From positions 1 to 46,143 of the forward strand of contig CAYFUR010000016.1 in assembly GCA_964346275.1 (NCBI GenBank): 46,143 nt of DNA. Direction: 5' to 3'. A program made the translations under genes and the position numbers. The notes below the pieces were generated by a model. That model had not been told where the DNA came from. It was given only the letters and a program-made list of their open reading frames with translations, and made no database searches. This stretch comes from CAYFUR01 sp964346275. GTDB lineage: Bacteria > Sumerlaeota > Sumerlaeia > SLMS01. Below, piece after piece: positions 23,771-33,266 of the stretch; the first letter of the stretch is position 1; every line of letters begins with the position of its first letter.

Positions 23771-25903
23771 ATGGCATCCGTCTCCGTTGTCATCCTCACC
23801 GCCAACCGCCGCGCCCTGCTCGAAGAAACGCTGGGTGCATTGCATCGCGGCACCCGGGCGCCAGACCAGGCCGTTGTCGTCAATAACCAGTCGACCGATG
23901 ATACGGCAGAGTTTCTCACAGCAGCAAAGAACCGCTTCTCCTTCGAACTGACACCGGTCGATGGGCCCGAGGGCAGCTTCTCCGAGTGCCGCAACGCCGG
24001 AGTCGGCGCCGCCACCGGCGACTGGATCGCCTTCATTGATGACGATTGCGAGGCGGACCCCGCCTGGCTCGAACGCCTTCTGGCGGCACTCGAGAAAAAC
24101 CAATGGGTGGCCTGCGGCGGAGCGGTTCTCCCCGCCAGCCAGCTCCCCTCCCCCGACTGGTATTCCCCCGAACTCGCCTGGACCATTGGCTGCAACACCC
24201 CCACCTATTTCAGTCCCCTTGGCGGGCGGCTCGAAATTCCCACCACCTCCAACCTGATTTTCCATCGCAAGCTCCTCGACCGGTTTTCCTTCCGCGTCCT
24301 CTCCGAAGAAAAAAAGACTCTCACCTGGAATTACGAGTTCAGCCGCGAGGACGCCCAGTTCTGGCGCGAGTTGCGCCGAGCCGGCGAGCCCGCCGGCATC
24401 GAACGCCGCGCCATCGTCTGGCATCATGTCCCCCCAGACCGCATCCAGCGCGTCCGCGCCCGCGAACGCGCCCGCCAGGACGGACGCGGCTTCTGGAATC
24501 GCGAGCCGATCCGCGAGGAAATCGCCCCGGCCGCCCGCGACATTGTCTATGCGCCCATTGGAGCATTGGACGACGCCTTCCACCGCGGCATCCCCTTTCG
24601 CCAGGCCTGGGAAGCGCGATCCGCCTGGGCCCGGCGCCAGGCCGCCCTCCTGGAATACGCTGTTGACGACTTCAATCGCGGCATCTCGCCGGAAGAACGC
24701 CTCAAGCGGTTCCTCCTGGCCGGAGCGCAAGCCGCCGCATCCATCGCCAAGGCGCCCTCGCGCCGCCTCCTGGCGGGCGCCTTTTCCAGCCTTCGCCGCG
24801 TCGATCCGTTGCCCTCCAGCGACACGCCGCCCAGGCGCATCCTCGCCGTCGTCCACCACTTTCTGGGCGACACGGTGCTCGCCGTCTCCATGCTGCGCCA
24901 ACTCGCCGAAGCGTTTCCCGAAAGCGATGTCTTCGTGCTCGCCGGTCGCGGGCGCCGCCGCATGCTTGAGGAAAACCTGCCCGCAAACGTCGAAGTTCTC
25001 ATTCCTCCCGGTTCCGCCGTTGGCCGTTCCCCCCAGGCCGCCTGGCGCCTCCACGAGTTCCTGCGCCCCGTCATGCCCGATATCGTTCTGCTCGCCTATT
25101 GCCACGGCCTGCCTCCCGCGCCCCTTTTCTTTCTCGGGAACGCGCCGGTGATCGGATGGCCCGAAGACAACGGCCTCCGCGCGCTACTGTACAGCGATTG
25201 GCTGGCGGCCAGGGTTCCCAAGGCGTTCGATAAAGCCGAGGCCGCCGCCCTTCTGGATCTCCTCCTGCCCCTTGGTGTTCAAACACGGCTCGAGCGTCCC
25301 CGCCTGCAATTCAGCGAGCAGGCATCCCAGCGGCGCCGGGACATCCTCGCCCAGGCCGGCATTCCCGATGCCAGCTACGCCGTTCTCCATATCGAGCCAG
25401 CCAACCGCGAAAAGAATTGGCCCCCGGAGCGGATGCTCGCCGTCGCGGACGCCCTGCACGAAAAAGGGCTCGAAATCTTTCTTACCGGCTCGCGCGATGC
25501 CGCCCTCGCCACGGAAGAAGAACGCGCCGCCCGCCCCTGGTGCCACAGCCTGCTGGGACTGTTGGATGCTGACGAGCTTGCCGGTTTCCTCGCCGGAGCG
25601 CGCCTCTTCGTCGGTGCCGATTCCGGGCCGGCTCATCTCGCGCAGGCCGCCAAGACCCCCGCCGTGATACTTTTCGGAGCGACAGAGTCCCGCCGCTGGG
25701 GCCCCCTCCCCAAACTTCCCGGCGAATCAAACCTCCCCTGGAAGACCCTGATTGGCGGCCCCGGTGATTGGCTGGCGGAAGAAACAAGGGGCCTGCCGCG
25801 GAACGAAGCCATGCGCCTGCTCCCGCTCGCGCAGGTTCTGGCCGCAGCTGAAGAGGTTCTCCGCCAGAGCGAAAACTCTCCCAAGCAAGAGGAATCGCAT
25901 TGA
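23771..25903 (+). CDS. Bifunctional glycosyltransferase: GT2 domain fused to a GT9 (heptosyltransferase-like) domain
   Basis: The 710-residue protein has two domains. Residues about 1-270 are a GT-A family 2 transferase: VSVVILTANRRALLEETLGAL, NNQSTDDTAEF, CRNAGVGAATGDWIAFIDDDC with the metal-binding Asp cluster near 88-92. After a linker, residues about 355-690 are a GT-B family 9 transferase: RRILAVVHHFLGDTVLAVSML, then AVLHIEPANREKNWPPERM, FVGADSGPAHLAQAA near 612-626, and VILFGATESRRWGP. GT9 enzymes such as WaaC/WaaF use ADP-heptose to build the lipopolysaccharide core. The protein should be cytoplasmic or membrane-associated. GGAAG precedes ATG 23771 by about 11 bases. The fusion could catalyse two successive additions. 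Confidence 0.85.
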   Translation: MASVSVVILTANRRALLEETLGALHRGTRAPDQAVVVNNQSTDDTAEFLTAAKNRFSFELTPVDGPEGSFSECRNAGVGAATGDWIAFIDDDCEADPAWLERLLAALEKNQWVACGGAVLPASQLPSPDWYSPELAWTIGCNTPTYFSPLGGRLEIPTTSNLIFHRKLLDRFSFRVLSEEKKTLTWNYEFSREDAQFWRELRRAGEPAGIERRAIVWHHVPPDRIQRVRARERARQDGRGFWNREPIREEIAPAARDIVYAPIGALDDAFHRGIPFRQAWEARSAWARRQAALLEYAVDDFNRGISPEERLKRFLLAGAQAAASIAKAPSRRLLAGAFSSLRRVDPLPSSDTPPRRILAVVHHFLGDTVLAVSMLRQLAEAFPESDVFVLAGRGRRRMLEENLPANVEVLIPPGSAVGRSPQAAWRLHEFLRPVMPDIVLLAYCHGLPPAPLFFLGNAPVIGWPEDNGLRALLYSDWLAARVPKAFDKAEAAALLDLLLPLGVQTRLERPRLQFSEQASQRRRDILAQAGIPDASYAVLHIEPANREKNWPPERMLAVADALHEKGLEIFLTGSRDAALATEEERAARPWCHSLLGLLDADELAGFLAGARLFVGADSGPAHLAQAAKTPAVILFGATESRRWGPLPKLPGESNLPWKTLIGGPGDWLAEETRGLPRNEAMRLLPLAQVLAAAEEVLRQSENSPKQEESH

Positions 25904-26142
25904 CCCTATTCATGGTATGCGATGGAAACTCCTTATCGAACCGAAACCGCCGCTCGGGGTTCATGGGGAGTTGAATCAGGAAAATCGTGGGGTTCATCTG
26001 CTCTCATTGATGACTTTAACATTGCCCACGGAAACGAAAGCCTGGATTTGATAGGGCACATCGTGTCTCGGCGGTGGATAGGGTTGGCATGGAAGCGTCC
26101 CCACGCGGACCCAGACTACGGGAAGGAATCACAGCGCGGCCA
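25904..26142. other. Intergenic region before the pilus/secretion module
   Basis: There is no convincing gene in these 239 bases; the small frames inside lack ribosome binding sites. A promoter for the pilM-like operon is expected here but I could not single one out. Confidence 0.4.
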
Positions 26143-28098
26143 ATGCTCCATCTGAAACAATGCCTTGGCGTCGACCTCGGTTTTCACTCGGTGAAAATTG
26201 TGGAGTTGGCATTGGAAAAGAACGGTGTGCGCACCGTCCGTGCGGCCCAGATGCCCACGGGGGCTACTCCCGGAATGTCCTCCCAGGAAGTCAGCCAATC
26301 CATCGTTTCCGCTGCAAAGGAACTGATCAAAAAAGGGCGTTTTCGCTCTAAGCGCGCCATTTTCGCCATCTCCGGCCAGAAGGTTTTCGTGCGCCGCTTC
26401 CGGCTGCCAAAATCTTCCGAAGAACGCATGGCCCGCATGATCCAATACGAGGCGCGCCAGCAGATCCCTTTCCCCCTCGATAAGACGATTCTTCAATATC
26501 AGCATCGCGAGATTCCCGAGGAAGCCGAAGTCGAAGTCCTCCTCGTCGCCGTTCGTTCCGACGAAGTGCGCCAGTTCATGCAGCTCGTCAACAAGGTCGG
26601 CCTCAAGCCCATGGCCGTCAGTGTGTCCTCCTTCGCCCTCTTCAATGCCCACGAGTTCATCGACATGGACGAAGACGCGGCGCGCAAGCGCGTCGCGGAG
26701 ATTTCCGGAAAGGCCGGCGGGGCCAAGAGCGGAGGAAAGAAGAAAAAATCCCCACTTTCCCTGAGCTTTGGCAAGAAAAAGAAAAAGGGCGAAGATGAAG
26801 CATCCGCCGAATCCGGTGAAGAAGCCCCGGAGGAAGAACCCTTCGCCATCGAGGAAGTGAAGGGATTCATCAACCTCGGCGCGACCTCCTACGATCTGGC
26901 CATTGGGCGTAGTTCCCAGGGCCAGGGCAGCGTCGGCTTTATCCGCACCGTTCCCACGGGCGGAAACGAGATGACCAAGGCTGTCCAGCGCGCCTGCAAC
27001 GTCGAGAGTTTCCACGATGCCGAGCGGATCAAGTCCTCCTCGACTCAGCTTATGTCCTTCGCCCTCGACATGGAAGAGGACGAGAACATCAACCAGGACG
27101 CCTCGATGGCCGTCACCGAGGTCGCCGACAAGATTGTCTCCGAGATTCGCCGCTCTCTCGATTTCTATATTACCCAGCCCGACGGCATGGCGATCGACTC
27201 GCTGGTGATCAGCGGTGGCCAGGCCCTTTTGCCCGGCATGTCCGACTACCTGGAAGAAAAGCTCACGGTCCCCGTCACGGTGACCCAGGAAATTCCAGAG
27301 GGGGCGCCGATCCGCTGGTCCGACAGCGCCGGCCCCATCACTCCCTATCTGATCCCCATGGGCCTCGCGCTCCAAGGCATGGGCGTCGGCTCCATCCAGG
27401 TCGATTTCCTTCCCGAAGACCGCAAGATCACCCGCGACTTCCCCTACCGCGTTGCCGCCGTCATGGTCGCTCTCGCCGCGGGCGTCGCAGCGATTTCAAC
27501 CCAGGCCGGCGATCAGTACGCGGATAAGTATGCCACGGAGGCCAATCGCCTCCAGGGCCTCATGCAGCAGCGCTCCAGCCAGGTGAAGGCCTTCGACGAA
27601 GCGCAAGAGCTTCACAATGAAGTGGCGGATAAATATCTCGGCCTCGATAAGTCTTTCGGCCAGCGCTCCTTCTGGATGAACTTTGTCCAGCGCGTGGCCG
27701 AGGTGAAGCCCCCGGGCGTGCTGCTCATGGACATCCGCATGGACCACGCGGGCGAGGTCACCATTGACGCCCAGAGCGATGTGCAGGTGGATGCGGCAGA
27801 GTTCAACGAAGCTCTCGCCCTCGCCTTCGAAGAACGCCTCGATGGAGAGCCAAGCATTGAAAGCGTGACGGAAGGGACGCGCCCCGCGGGCGGCGGCCAG
27901 CCTCCCAGCCAGTTTACGATCCAGATGACCTTCAAAGATAAAGTCAATCACCTGGAGATTACCCCAACCCCCACAGCCACCCCCACGGAAAACCGTGGCT
28001 TCCAGGGCCAGGGGATGTTTAACCAGCCTGGCGCGAACCAGCCGCGCCGCGGCCAGCAGGGACAGCGGCGTGGAGCCCAGCCCGGGCCGCTCATTTGA
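26143..28098 (+). CDS. PilM-PilN fusion of a type IV pilus / type II secretion-like system
   Basis: I chose ATG 26143, immediately before CLGVDLGFHSVKIVEL, the actin-like phosphate-1 motif of PilM. The 651-residue protein has a PilM domain (residues about 5-425, with SKRAIFAISGQKVFVR, MARMIQYEARQQIPFPLD, GFINLGATSYDLAI and LVISGGQALLPGMSDYLEEKL). One transmembrane helix follows (about 434-452), then a PilN-like periplasmic ferredoxin-fold domain (FWMNFVQRVAEVKPPGVLLMDIRM onwards) and a Pro/Gln/Arg-rich tail. This is the layout of GspL rather than of separate PilM and PilN. A Lys-rich then acidic insertion occupies residues about 184-243 inside the actin-like domain. It is first in an operon with the next two genes. 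Confidence 0.85.
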   Translation: MLHLKQCLGVDLGFHSVKIVELALEKNGVRTVRAAQMPTGATPGMSSQEVSQSIVSAAKELIKKGRFRSKRAIFAISGQKVFVRRFRLPKSSEERMARMIQYEARQQIPFPLDKTILQYQHREIPEEAEVEVLLVAVRSDEVRQFMQLVNKVGLKPMAVSVSSFALFNAHEFIDMDEDAARKRVAEISGKAGGAKSGGKKKKSPLSLSFGKKKKKGEDEASAESGEEAPEEEPFAIEEVKGFINLGATSYDLAIGRSSQGQGSVGFIRTVPTGGNEMTKAVQRACNVESFHDAERIKSSSTQLMSFALDMEEDENINQDASMAVTEVADKIVSEIRRSLDFYITQPDGMAIDSLVISGGQALLPGMSDYLEEKLTVPVTVTQEIPEGAPIRWSDSAGPITPYLIPMGLALQGMGVGSIQVDFLPEDRKITRDFPYRVAAVMVALAAGVAAISTQAGDQYADKYATEANRLQGLMQQRSSQVKAFDEAQELHNEVADKYLGLDKSFGQRSFWMNFVQRVAEVKPPGVLLMDIRMDHAGEVTIDAQSDVQVDAAEFNEALALAFEERLDGEPSIESVTEGTRPAGGGQPPSQFTIQMTFKDKVNHLEITPTPTATPTENRGFQGQGMFNQPGANQPRRGQQGQRRGAQPGPLI

Positions 28099-28134
28099 AT
28101 CGATGCGTGCTGAAAGGCGTATAGAGAAGACCGG

Positions 28135-28671
28135 ATGAACGATCGCATCAAAGAACTTTTTCGCAAAGCGGGCGAGCGCCTCGACCTCGTCATCACCGGT
28201 GCGCTGGTGCTGCTGCTGATCATCGCTGGCTATCTCTTTTACCGCGAGCAGGACTATACGGTCCCTCCTCCCGTTGACCCTCAGCCGAAAGACTTCACCG
28301 TCAAGCTCCCGCTCGAGCGCGTTGACGAAGACCTGGGCCAGGACAATCCCGAGTATCTCGAAGCCGTGAGAAACGTCCAGCTCCAGTTTGTCGAAACCGA
28401 ACGCGAGATTCAGAACGACCCCGAAGCCAGCATCCTGATTCGGCGGAATATGTTTGACCTCAAGTCGGTTCGCGAGCAGGAGCAGGCAGCGGAACAACTC
28501 AATCAGCAGTATGTCCAGGCCGACCGGCTCTACCAGCGGGGCGAATACGAACAAGCGCGGGAGATCGTGAACGAGATTCTTCTGCAGGACCCGACGCATC
28601 AGCAAGCCCTGGAGCTTCGGGAGCGATTGGACGAAGCACAGCAGGAAGCAGAAGAAGGAAACAATGGCTGA
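28135..28671 (+). CDS. Single-pass membrane protein with a TPR-like C-terminus, in the PilO/PilP position
   Basis: The 178-residue protein has an N-terminal cytoplasmic tip, a transmembrane helix (residues about 18-36, LVITGALVLLLIIAGYLFY), a Pro/acidic linker and a TPR-like helical pair near the C-terminus (ADRLYQRGEYEQAREIVNEI, LLQDPTHQQALELRERL). It lies 36 bases after the PilM-PilN fusion and before the secretin gene, where pilO and pilP usually stand. I see no PilO or PilP signature. By position it may link the inner-membrane platform to the secretin. The TPR resembles those of the secretin that follows, suggesting a shared assembly role. Confidence 0.65.
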   Translation: MNDRIKELFRKAGERLDLVITGALVLLLIIAGYLFYREQDYTVPPPVDPQPKDFTVKLPLERVDEDLGQDNPEYLEAVRNVQLQFVETEREIQNDPEASILIRRNMFDLKSVREQEQAAEQLNQQYVQADRLYQRGEYEQAREIVNEILLQDPTHQQALELRERLDEAQQEAEEGNNG

Positions 28672-28851
28672 GGGCCGCGAGCCGAATCGGCGGCCGCAAG
28701 GAGTTTTTCCGCAGGAATTAAGGACATTTTAATCCCTGAGTGGAGCGAACTTGTTGCCTTGACACCTTCTCAACCGGTGGATGTCCTGTAGGCCCCGCCA
28801 CACGAGAACTCTGTCCAGTGCAGCAAAGAACCAAGGAGTTATATCAGGCCC
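28672..28851 (+). promoter_or_regulatory. Leader region before the secretin gene, with a possible -35 element
   Basis: A perfect TTGACA stands at 28759-28764, but the matching -10 (TGTCCT at 28782-28787) is poor, so the promoter is doubtful. AAGGAG lies 13 bases before the secretin ATG. Confidence 0.25.
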
Positions 28852-31800
28852 ATGAAACGGCATAGTTGCACGCGCTCTGTAAAGACCCTGACGGGTCACT
28901 TTCTTTTGCCAACCTTCCTGGCCTTCAGTCTGACTGCGATGCCGGCCACGATGGTTTGCGCCCAGCAGGACCAAGGCGAAGAATCTTCCCAAAGGGACGA
29001 GTCTGCCCGGCAACGCGCCGAGCAATTGCGCGATTCCGCCAGGGAAGAATTGAAAGACGACAATTTCGCCCAGGCCCGCGAATACCTCGAACAGGCGCGC
29101 GCGACCGACCCCACGGTCTCCGGTCTGGACAAGCTCGCCAGTCAAATCGCTGAAGCCGAAAGAGAAGCCCAGGAAGAAGCTCGCCAGGAACAAGTCGAGC
29201 AGATCCTCAAAGGCGCCAAACAGCTTCTCAAAGAGGACAAATACGACCAGGCCCTTGTCGAAGTGAACAAGGCCCTCCAGGTCGACCCGGCCAGCGAAGA
29301 CGCCAAGAAGCTCCAGGAAAAGATTCAAAAAGAAAAAACCAAGGCCATGGAAGACCGCCTCGAGGATGAAGTCGAGGCGCGCATCGATGCCGCGGAAGAA
29401 GCCATCGACCGCAACCAGTTCGACCAGGCCCGCCGCGAACTCGAAGCCGCCCGCCAGGTGGCCCAGGGCCTTTTCCAGGATGACCTCGCCGATCTCGAAG
29501 AGGACATCCAGGAAGAGGAAAGCGAGTATATCGCCGAGCAGAATGAAGAGCGCATCGAAAGCCTCATGGATACCGCCGAGGAACTCCTCGACGCCAACCA
29601 GTTCGAACGCGCCCGCGAAACCGTCGGCCAGGTTTTCGAATACGACAGGAACAACAGAGATGCCATGAAGCTCCTCTCCAAGATCGGAGAGGAAGAAAAA
29701 GAATTCCGCGAGGAAGCCGCCGAACGCGAAATCGAGCAAATGCTCGACACCGCCGAAAAGCAGAGGAAAGCCGGCCAGTTCGAGGCCGCGATCTCTACTT
29801 ATCAGGCCGTGCAGGAAAAAGACAGCGGCAACAGCGACGCGCGCAAAGGCCTGAAAAAAGTCCGCAAGGAAATGGCCAAAGCCGCGGAAGAAGAAATCAA
29901 AGAAGATCTCAAGGCCGCTGAGAGCCTTCTGAAAGCCGAACAATACGACAAAGCCGCTTCCGCCTATCAGGCGATCCTCGATAAAGACCAGGGCAACCGC
30001 GATGCGCGCCGGGGCCTCGCCGAAGCTCAAGAAGAAATGCAGAAGGCCCAGCGCGAAATGGCCCAGGCAACAGAAGAGCAGGCAGAAGAGAAAACCGAGG
30101 CTGCAGACAACCAGGACGAGCAGGCGGCCCAGGAAGAACGCCAGCAACGCCAGCGCGTCAACAACCTCGTCCGTGATGCCCGTACTGCCCTGAACAATGG
30201 CGAAATCGGCCGCGCCGAAGAGCTTCTCGCTCAGGCCGAGTCCGTTGACGCCGACGCACCTTCCGTCCGTTCGCTCTCCTCCGCGATCCAGCGCGAAAAA
30301 CGCCAGATGGCCCGCGCCGCTGAACAACAATCCGCGGAAGAACAAGAGCAAGAGCAGCAAGCTGCCCCAGAGCAGGCGGAAGAAGAGCCCGCCACACGCC
30401 CCGTCGCCATGGACGAGGATGCCACGGAGAAAAAAGAACAGGCCGAAGCCAAGGCCAAACAAGCAGAGAAAAAAGCCGAAGAAGAGCGCCGCCAGGACGC
30501 AGCAAGAGCGAAACAGCTTGAAAAGGAACGGCGCCGCAAGGCCGAGCAGGCTTTCCAGGATGGCAAGGAACTCTACGAAAAGGGCGAACTCTCCCGAGCC
30601 CGCCAGCGCTGGATCGACGCCCTGGAAATCGACCAGGAGTACGACAAGCCGAAAGTCTACCTGGAAGAAACCAAGCAGGAATATAACGCCTTTCTCGCCA
30701 AGAAGAAGGAAGCGGAAGCTTTCGAGCAGGCCGAGGCCGAAGCCCTCGACAAGATGAACACCCTCATCCCGTTCCGCACGCTCGAGCCCACGTCACTGCG
30801 CGATTTCCTGCAAACATTGCGGCTCCTCTCCGGCATCGATTTTGTCATCGTCGGGGAAGTGAACGCCCGCGTGGAAGCGGCCTTTGAAGACGAGCCGTTG
30901 CACCAGGTGCTCGATTCCGTCCTCCTCCCCATGGGCCTGCGCTGGCGCCGCGAACCCGGCTCCGACACCGTCATTATCGAACCCGACCTGCGCACGGAAG
31001 TCTTCGCCCTGGCCCCCGACCAGGTCCCCACCGTCAACGCCCTCATCGAAGAAGGCGTGATTCCCCGCCTCCTCTGGGGTTCCAACGGCGAACCGATTAT
31101 CGATGGACAGGAAATCTTCACCGATCCGCGCCAGAACATCCTCGTCATGACCGATTCCCAGCAGAATATCACCAAGATTCGCCGGGTTCTCTCCAGCCTC
31201 GAAGGACAGGGCGGGGTCCAACTCGTCTGGGAAAGCTACGAGATCGATGAAAGCAAGGCGCCGGAGATCAAGGCGCTCCTCGGTGCAATCCTGGCCTCCG
31301 ATGACGATCAGCCCTTCAACACCGACCGGAAATTGATCCTCGAGGGAAGCACTCTGATCGTGAAGGATACGCCGGAAAACATCCAGCGCGTCCGCCAGAT
31401 CCTCCAGGACCAGAACTTCCTCAAACGCTTCTACTCCGACGAACTCACCGTCGCGACCTTCAACCTCACGCCCGTTCTCGAATTCCAGGAGAACCCCGAC
31501 CTCGTGCGCTCTTTCGCCGACCAGGTTCGCCAGGTCGTGGAAACACTCCTTTACTCGCGCACGGGCCGCACTGCCGCCGAGCGCCAGGGCCGCCGCCTCT
31601 GGTACGATCCCGCCACGCTCCAGCTCACCATCACCGACACGCCCGATCGCATCCAAATCGTCCAGGACTATATCGAAAGCCTGCCCCAGATCCGCTCGCG
31701 CCGGCGCAGCAAGATCATCTTCCTCGATCACGCCAATTCAGGCGATCTTGTCAGCCAGATCGAATCCTTCCTCGGAATCGAGGGAGCTGCGGACACAGGT

Positions 31801-33120
31801 GGCGGCACTGAGGAAGAAACCACCAAGAACCTCAGCGTGGAAGATGAATTCCAATTCCGCGATGCCTTCTTCCGCGTCACACGCGTGAATGAAAATGATG
31901 CTAACGACGATAATGACGACAGCGTCGAGATGGTTGTTCGCACCGGACAGTCCACCCAGGATCTTACAATCGAAGAGTTTCGGTCCGAATTCATCGACGA
32001 TTTCGAAATCGTCGCTGATGATATCGACCCCTCCAACACACCGGGCGAAGGCCGCGCCCGCCTCCTCTTCCGTTACGTCCCTCAAGACACCCAGGAAGCG
32101 GACATCGATGAGGAAGAAGAGGACGATGAAGAAGAAGAACGCCAACGAGTCGAGGAAGAAACCGGCCTTTCCATCGATGACATCGAAAACCTCAATGCCA
32201 TCTTCATCGAATATCAGAACGTTGAAGACCTGCGCGAAGTCGAATTCTGGGTCCGCACTCTCGACATCCCGACGCTCCAGGTTTCCATCGAAGTCAAGTT
32301 TGTTGAGGTCGTGACCAACAAGGCCCAGAAACTGGCCCCCGAATTCGTCCTCGGCGACCTTGCCGAAGGCATCAGCTTCGACGACGCCGTCCTCCGTTCC
32401 CGCTTTGCCCAGGACCGCGACGAGTTCCAGTCCGTCTTCGATCCCTTCATCGAAAGCGGCGACTCCGCCAACCTGCTCAAGGGAACCACGGTCTTTAACT
32501 ACATCGTCAGCAACGGCAACTCGCCGATTTCCTTCACGCTCAAGATGCTCGAAGCCCAGGGCGTCATCAACGTGGTTAACGGCCCGACCGTCACCGTGCT
32601 GAACACCGAAACCGCCGACTTCCAGGTCACCCGCGAATTCGGCCTTCGCCAGCCCGAGGAAGGCGCCACCGGCGGCGGCGACGAAGATAACTTCACCCTC
32701 GTTGCCAGTCTCGATCCGGTTGACCTCTCGGTCACCCCCAACGTGACCCGCGCCGGAAACATCACCCTGGATATCGACGTTGAAATGAACGACTTCGATC
32801 AGTTCCTCGGCCAGATCGCCAGCCTCGACGAAGGCTCGCTTTCGGCCCTTGCTCCGGCGGCCACCACGCCGCGCGCCTTCGCCACCAGCAGCGAGTTTGG
32901 CGTGCTCCGGAAGGAACTCACCACACAGGCCCGCATCAAGGACGGCGGCACCGTCGTTCTCGGCGGCTGGCGCAACGAACGCTCCTCCGACCTCGAATCC
33001 GGCGTGCCCATCCTTCGCGATATTCCGTTCATCGGCAAATACCTCTTTGAACGGAAACAGCAGGACTCCGACAAGATCACCCTGCTGATCTTCCTCACCG
33101 GCCAGGTCGTCCGCGACTAA
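28852..33120 (+). CDS. Secretin (PilQ/GspD family) with a very long TPR-like N-terminal half
   Basis: The 1422-residue protein has a Sec signal peptide (cleavage near VCA-QQ, residue about 38). Residues about 40-630 are acidic TPR-like repeats (AKQLLKEDKYDQALVEVNKA, ETVGQVFEYDRNNRDAMKLL, YEKGELSRARQRWIDALEI) broken by a Gln/Glu/Lys-rich coiled coil. An STN domain starts near 636 (IPFRTLEPTSLRDFLQTLRL). N-type ring domains follow, with an acidic stretch near 1085-1100 (EEEEDDEEEERQR). The secretin barrel occupies about 1140-1420, with TLQVSIEVKFVEV and the signature VPILRDIPFIGKYLF near the end. It should form the outer-membrane channel. Usual secretins have 600-750 residues, so this one is twice as long. 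Confidence 0.93.
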   Translation: MKRHSCTRSVKTLTGHFLLPTFLAFSLTAMPATMVCAQQDQGEESSQRDESARQRAEQLRDSAREELKDDNFAQAREYLEQARATDPTVSGLDKLASQIAEAEREAQEEARQEQVEQILKGAKQLLKEDKYDQALVEVNKALQVDPASEDAKKLQEKIQKEKTKAMEDRLEDEVEARIDAAEEAIDRNQFDQARRELEAARQVAQGLFQDDLADLEEDIQEEESEYIAEQNEERIESLMDTAEELLDANQFERARETVGQVFEYDRNNRDAMKLLSKIGEEEKEFREEAAEREIEQMLDTAEKQRKAGQFEAAISTYQAVQEKDSGNSDARKGLKKVRKEMAKAAEEEIKEDLKAAESLLKAEQYDKAASAYQAILDKDQGNRDARRGLAEAQEEMQKAQREMAQATEEQAEEKTEAADNQDEQAAQEERQQRQRVNNLVRDARTALNNGEIGRAEELLAQAESVDADAPSVRSLSSAIQREKRQMARAAEQQSAEEQEQEQQAAPEQAEEEPATRPVAMDEDATEKKEQAEAKAKQAEKKAEEERRQDAARAKQLEKERRRKAEQAFQDGKELYEKGELSRARQRWIDALEIDQEYDKPKVYLEETKQEYNAFLAKKKEAEAFEQAEAEALDKMNTLIPFRTLEPTSLRDFLQTLRLLSGIDFVIVGEVNARVEAAFEDEPLHQVLDSVLLPMGLRWRREPGSDTVIIEPDLRTEVFALAPDQVPTVNALIEEGVIPRLLWGSNGEPIIDGQEIFTDPRQNILVMTDSQQNITKIRRVLSSLEGQGGVQLVWESYEIDESKAPEIKALLGAILASDDDQPFNTDRKLILEGSTLIVKDTPENIQRVRQILQDQNFLKRFYSDELTVATFNLTPVLEFQENPDLVRSFADQVRQVVETLLYSRTGRTAAERQGRRLWYDPATLQLTITDTPDRIQIVQDYIESLPQIRSRRRSKIIFLDHANSGDLVSQIESFLGIEGAADTGGGTEEETTKNLSVEDEFQFRDAFFRVTRVNENDANDDNDDSVEMVVRTGQSTQDLTIEEFRSEFIDDFEIVADDIDPSNTPGEGRARLLFRYVPQDTQEADIDEEEEDDEEEERQRVEEETGLSIDDIENLNAIFIEYQNVEDLREVEFWVRTLDIPTLQVSIEVKFVEVVTNKAQKLAPEFVLGDLAEGISFDDAVLRSRFAQDRDEFQSVFDPFIESGDSANLLKGTTVFNYIVSNGNSPISFTLKMLEAQGVINVVNGPTVTVLNTETADFQVTREFGLRQPEEGATGGGDEDNFTLVASLDPVDLSVTPNVTRAGNITLDIDVEMNDFDQFLGQIASLDEGSLSALAPAATTPRAFATSSEFGVLRKELTTQARIKDGGTVVLGGWRNERSSDLESGVPILRDIPFIGKYLFERKQQDSDKITLLIFLTGQVVRD

Positions 33121-33146
33121 CAGCCACCGCAACCCGCGAAAAACGT

Positions 33147-33176
33147 CCCGCCCCGGAGGCCTTCCTCTGGGGCGGG
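33147..33176 (+). terminator. Hairpin terminator after the secretin gene
   Basis: A 13-bp stem with one G-T pair joins 33147-33159 and 33164-33176 around a CCTT loop. It is very GC-rich but lacks a T run afterwards. It lies 26 bases after the secretin stop and 90 before polA. Confidence 0.7.
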
Positions 33177-33266
33177 CTTGCATTCCGGGCCGCTCTTTCG
33201 CGAAGATAAAGACACCCCGACAGCCACCGGCTGGATTCCCGACCACCCAGCGAGACGCAACCCTCC

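Noticed and set aside
26116..27375. Minus-strand ORF opposite the PilM-PilN fusion
   Set aside because: It is an antisense shadow rich in Gly, Asp and His with no domain pattern.
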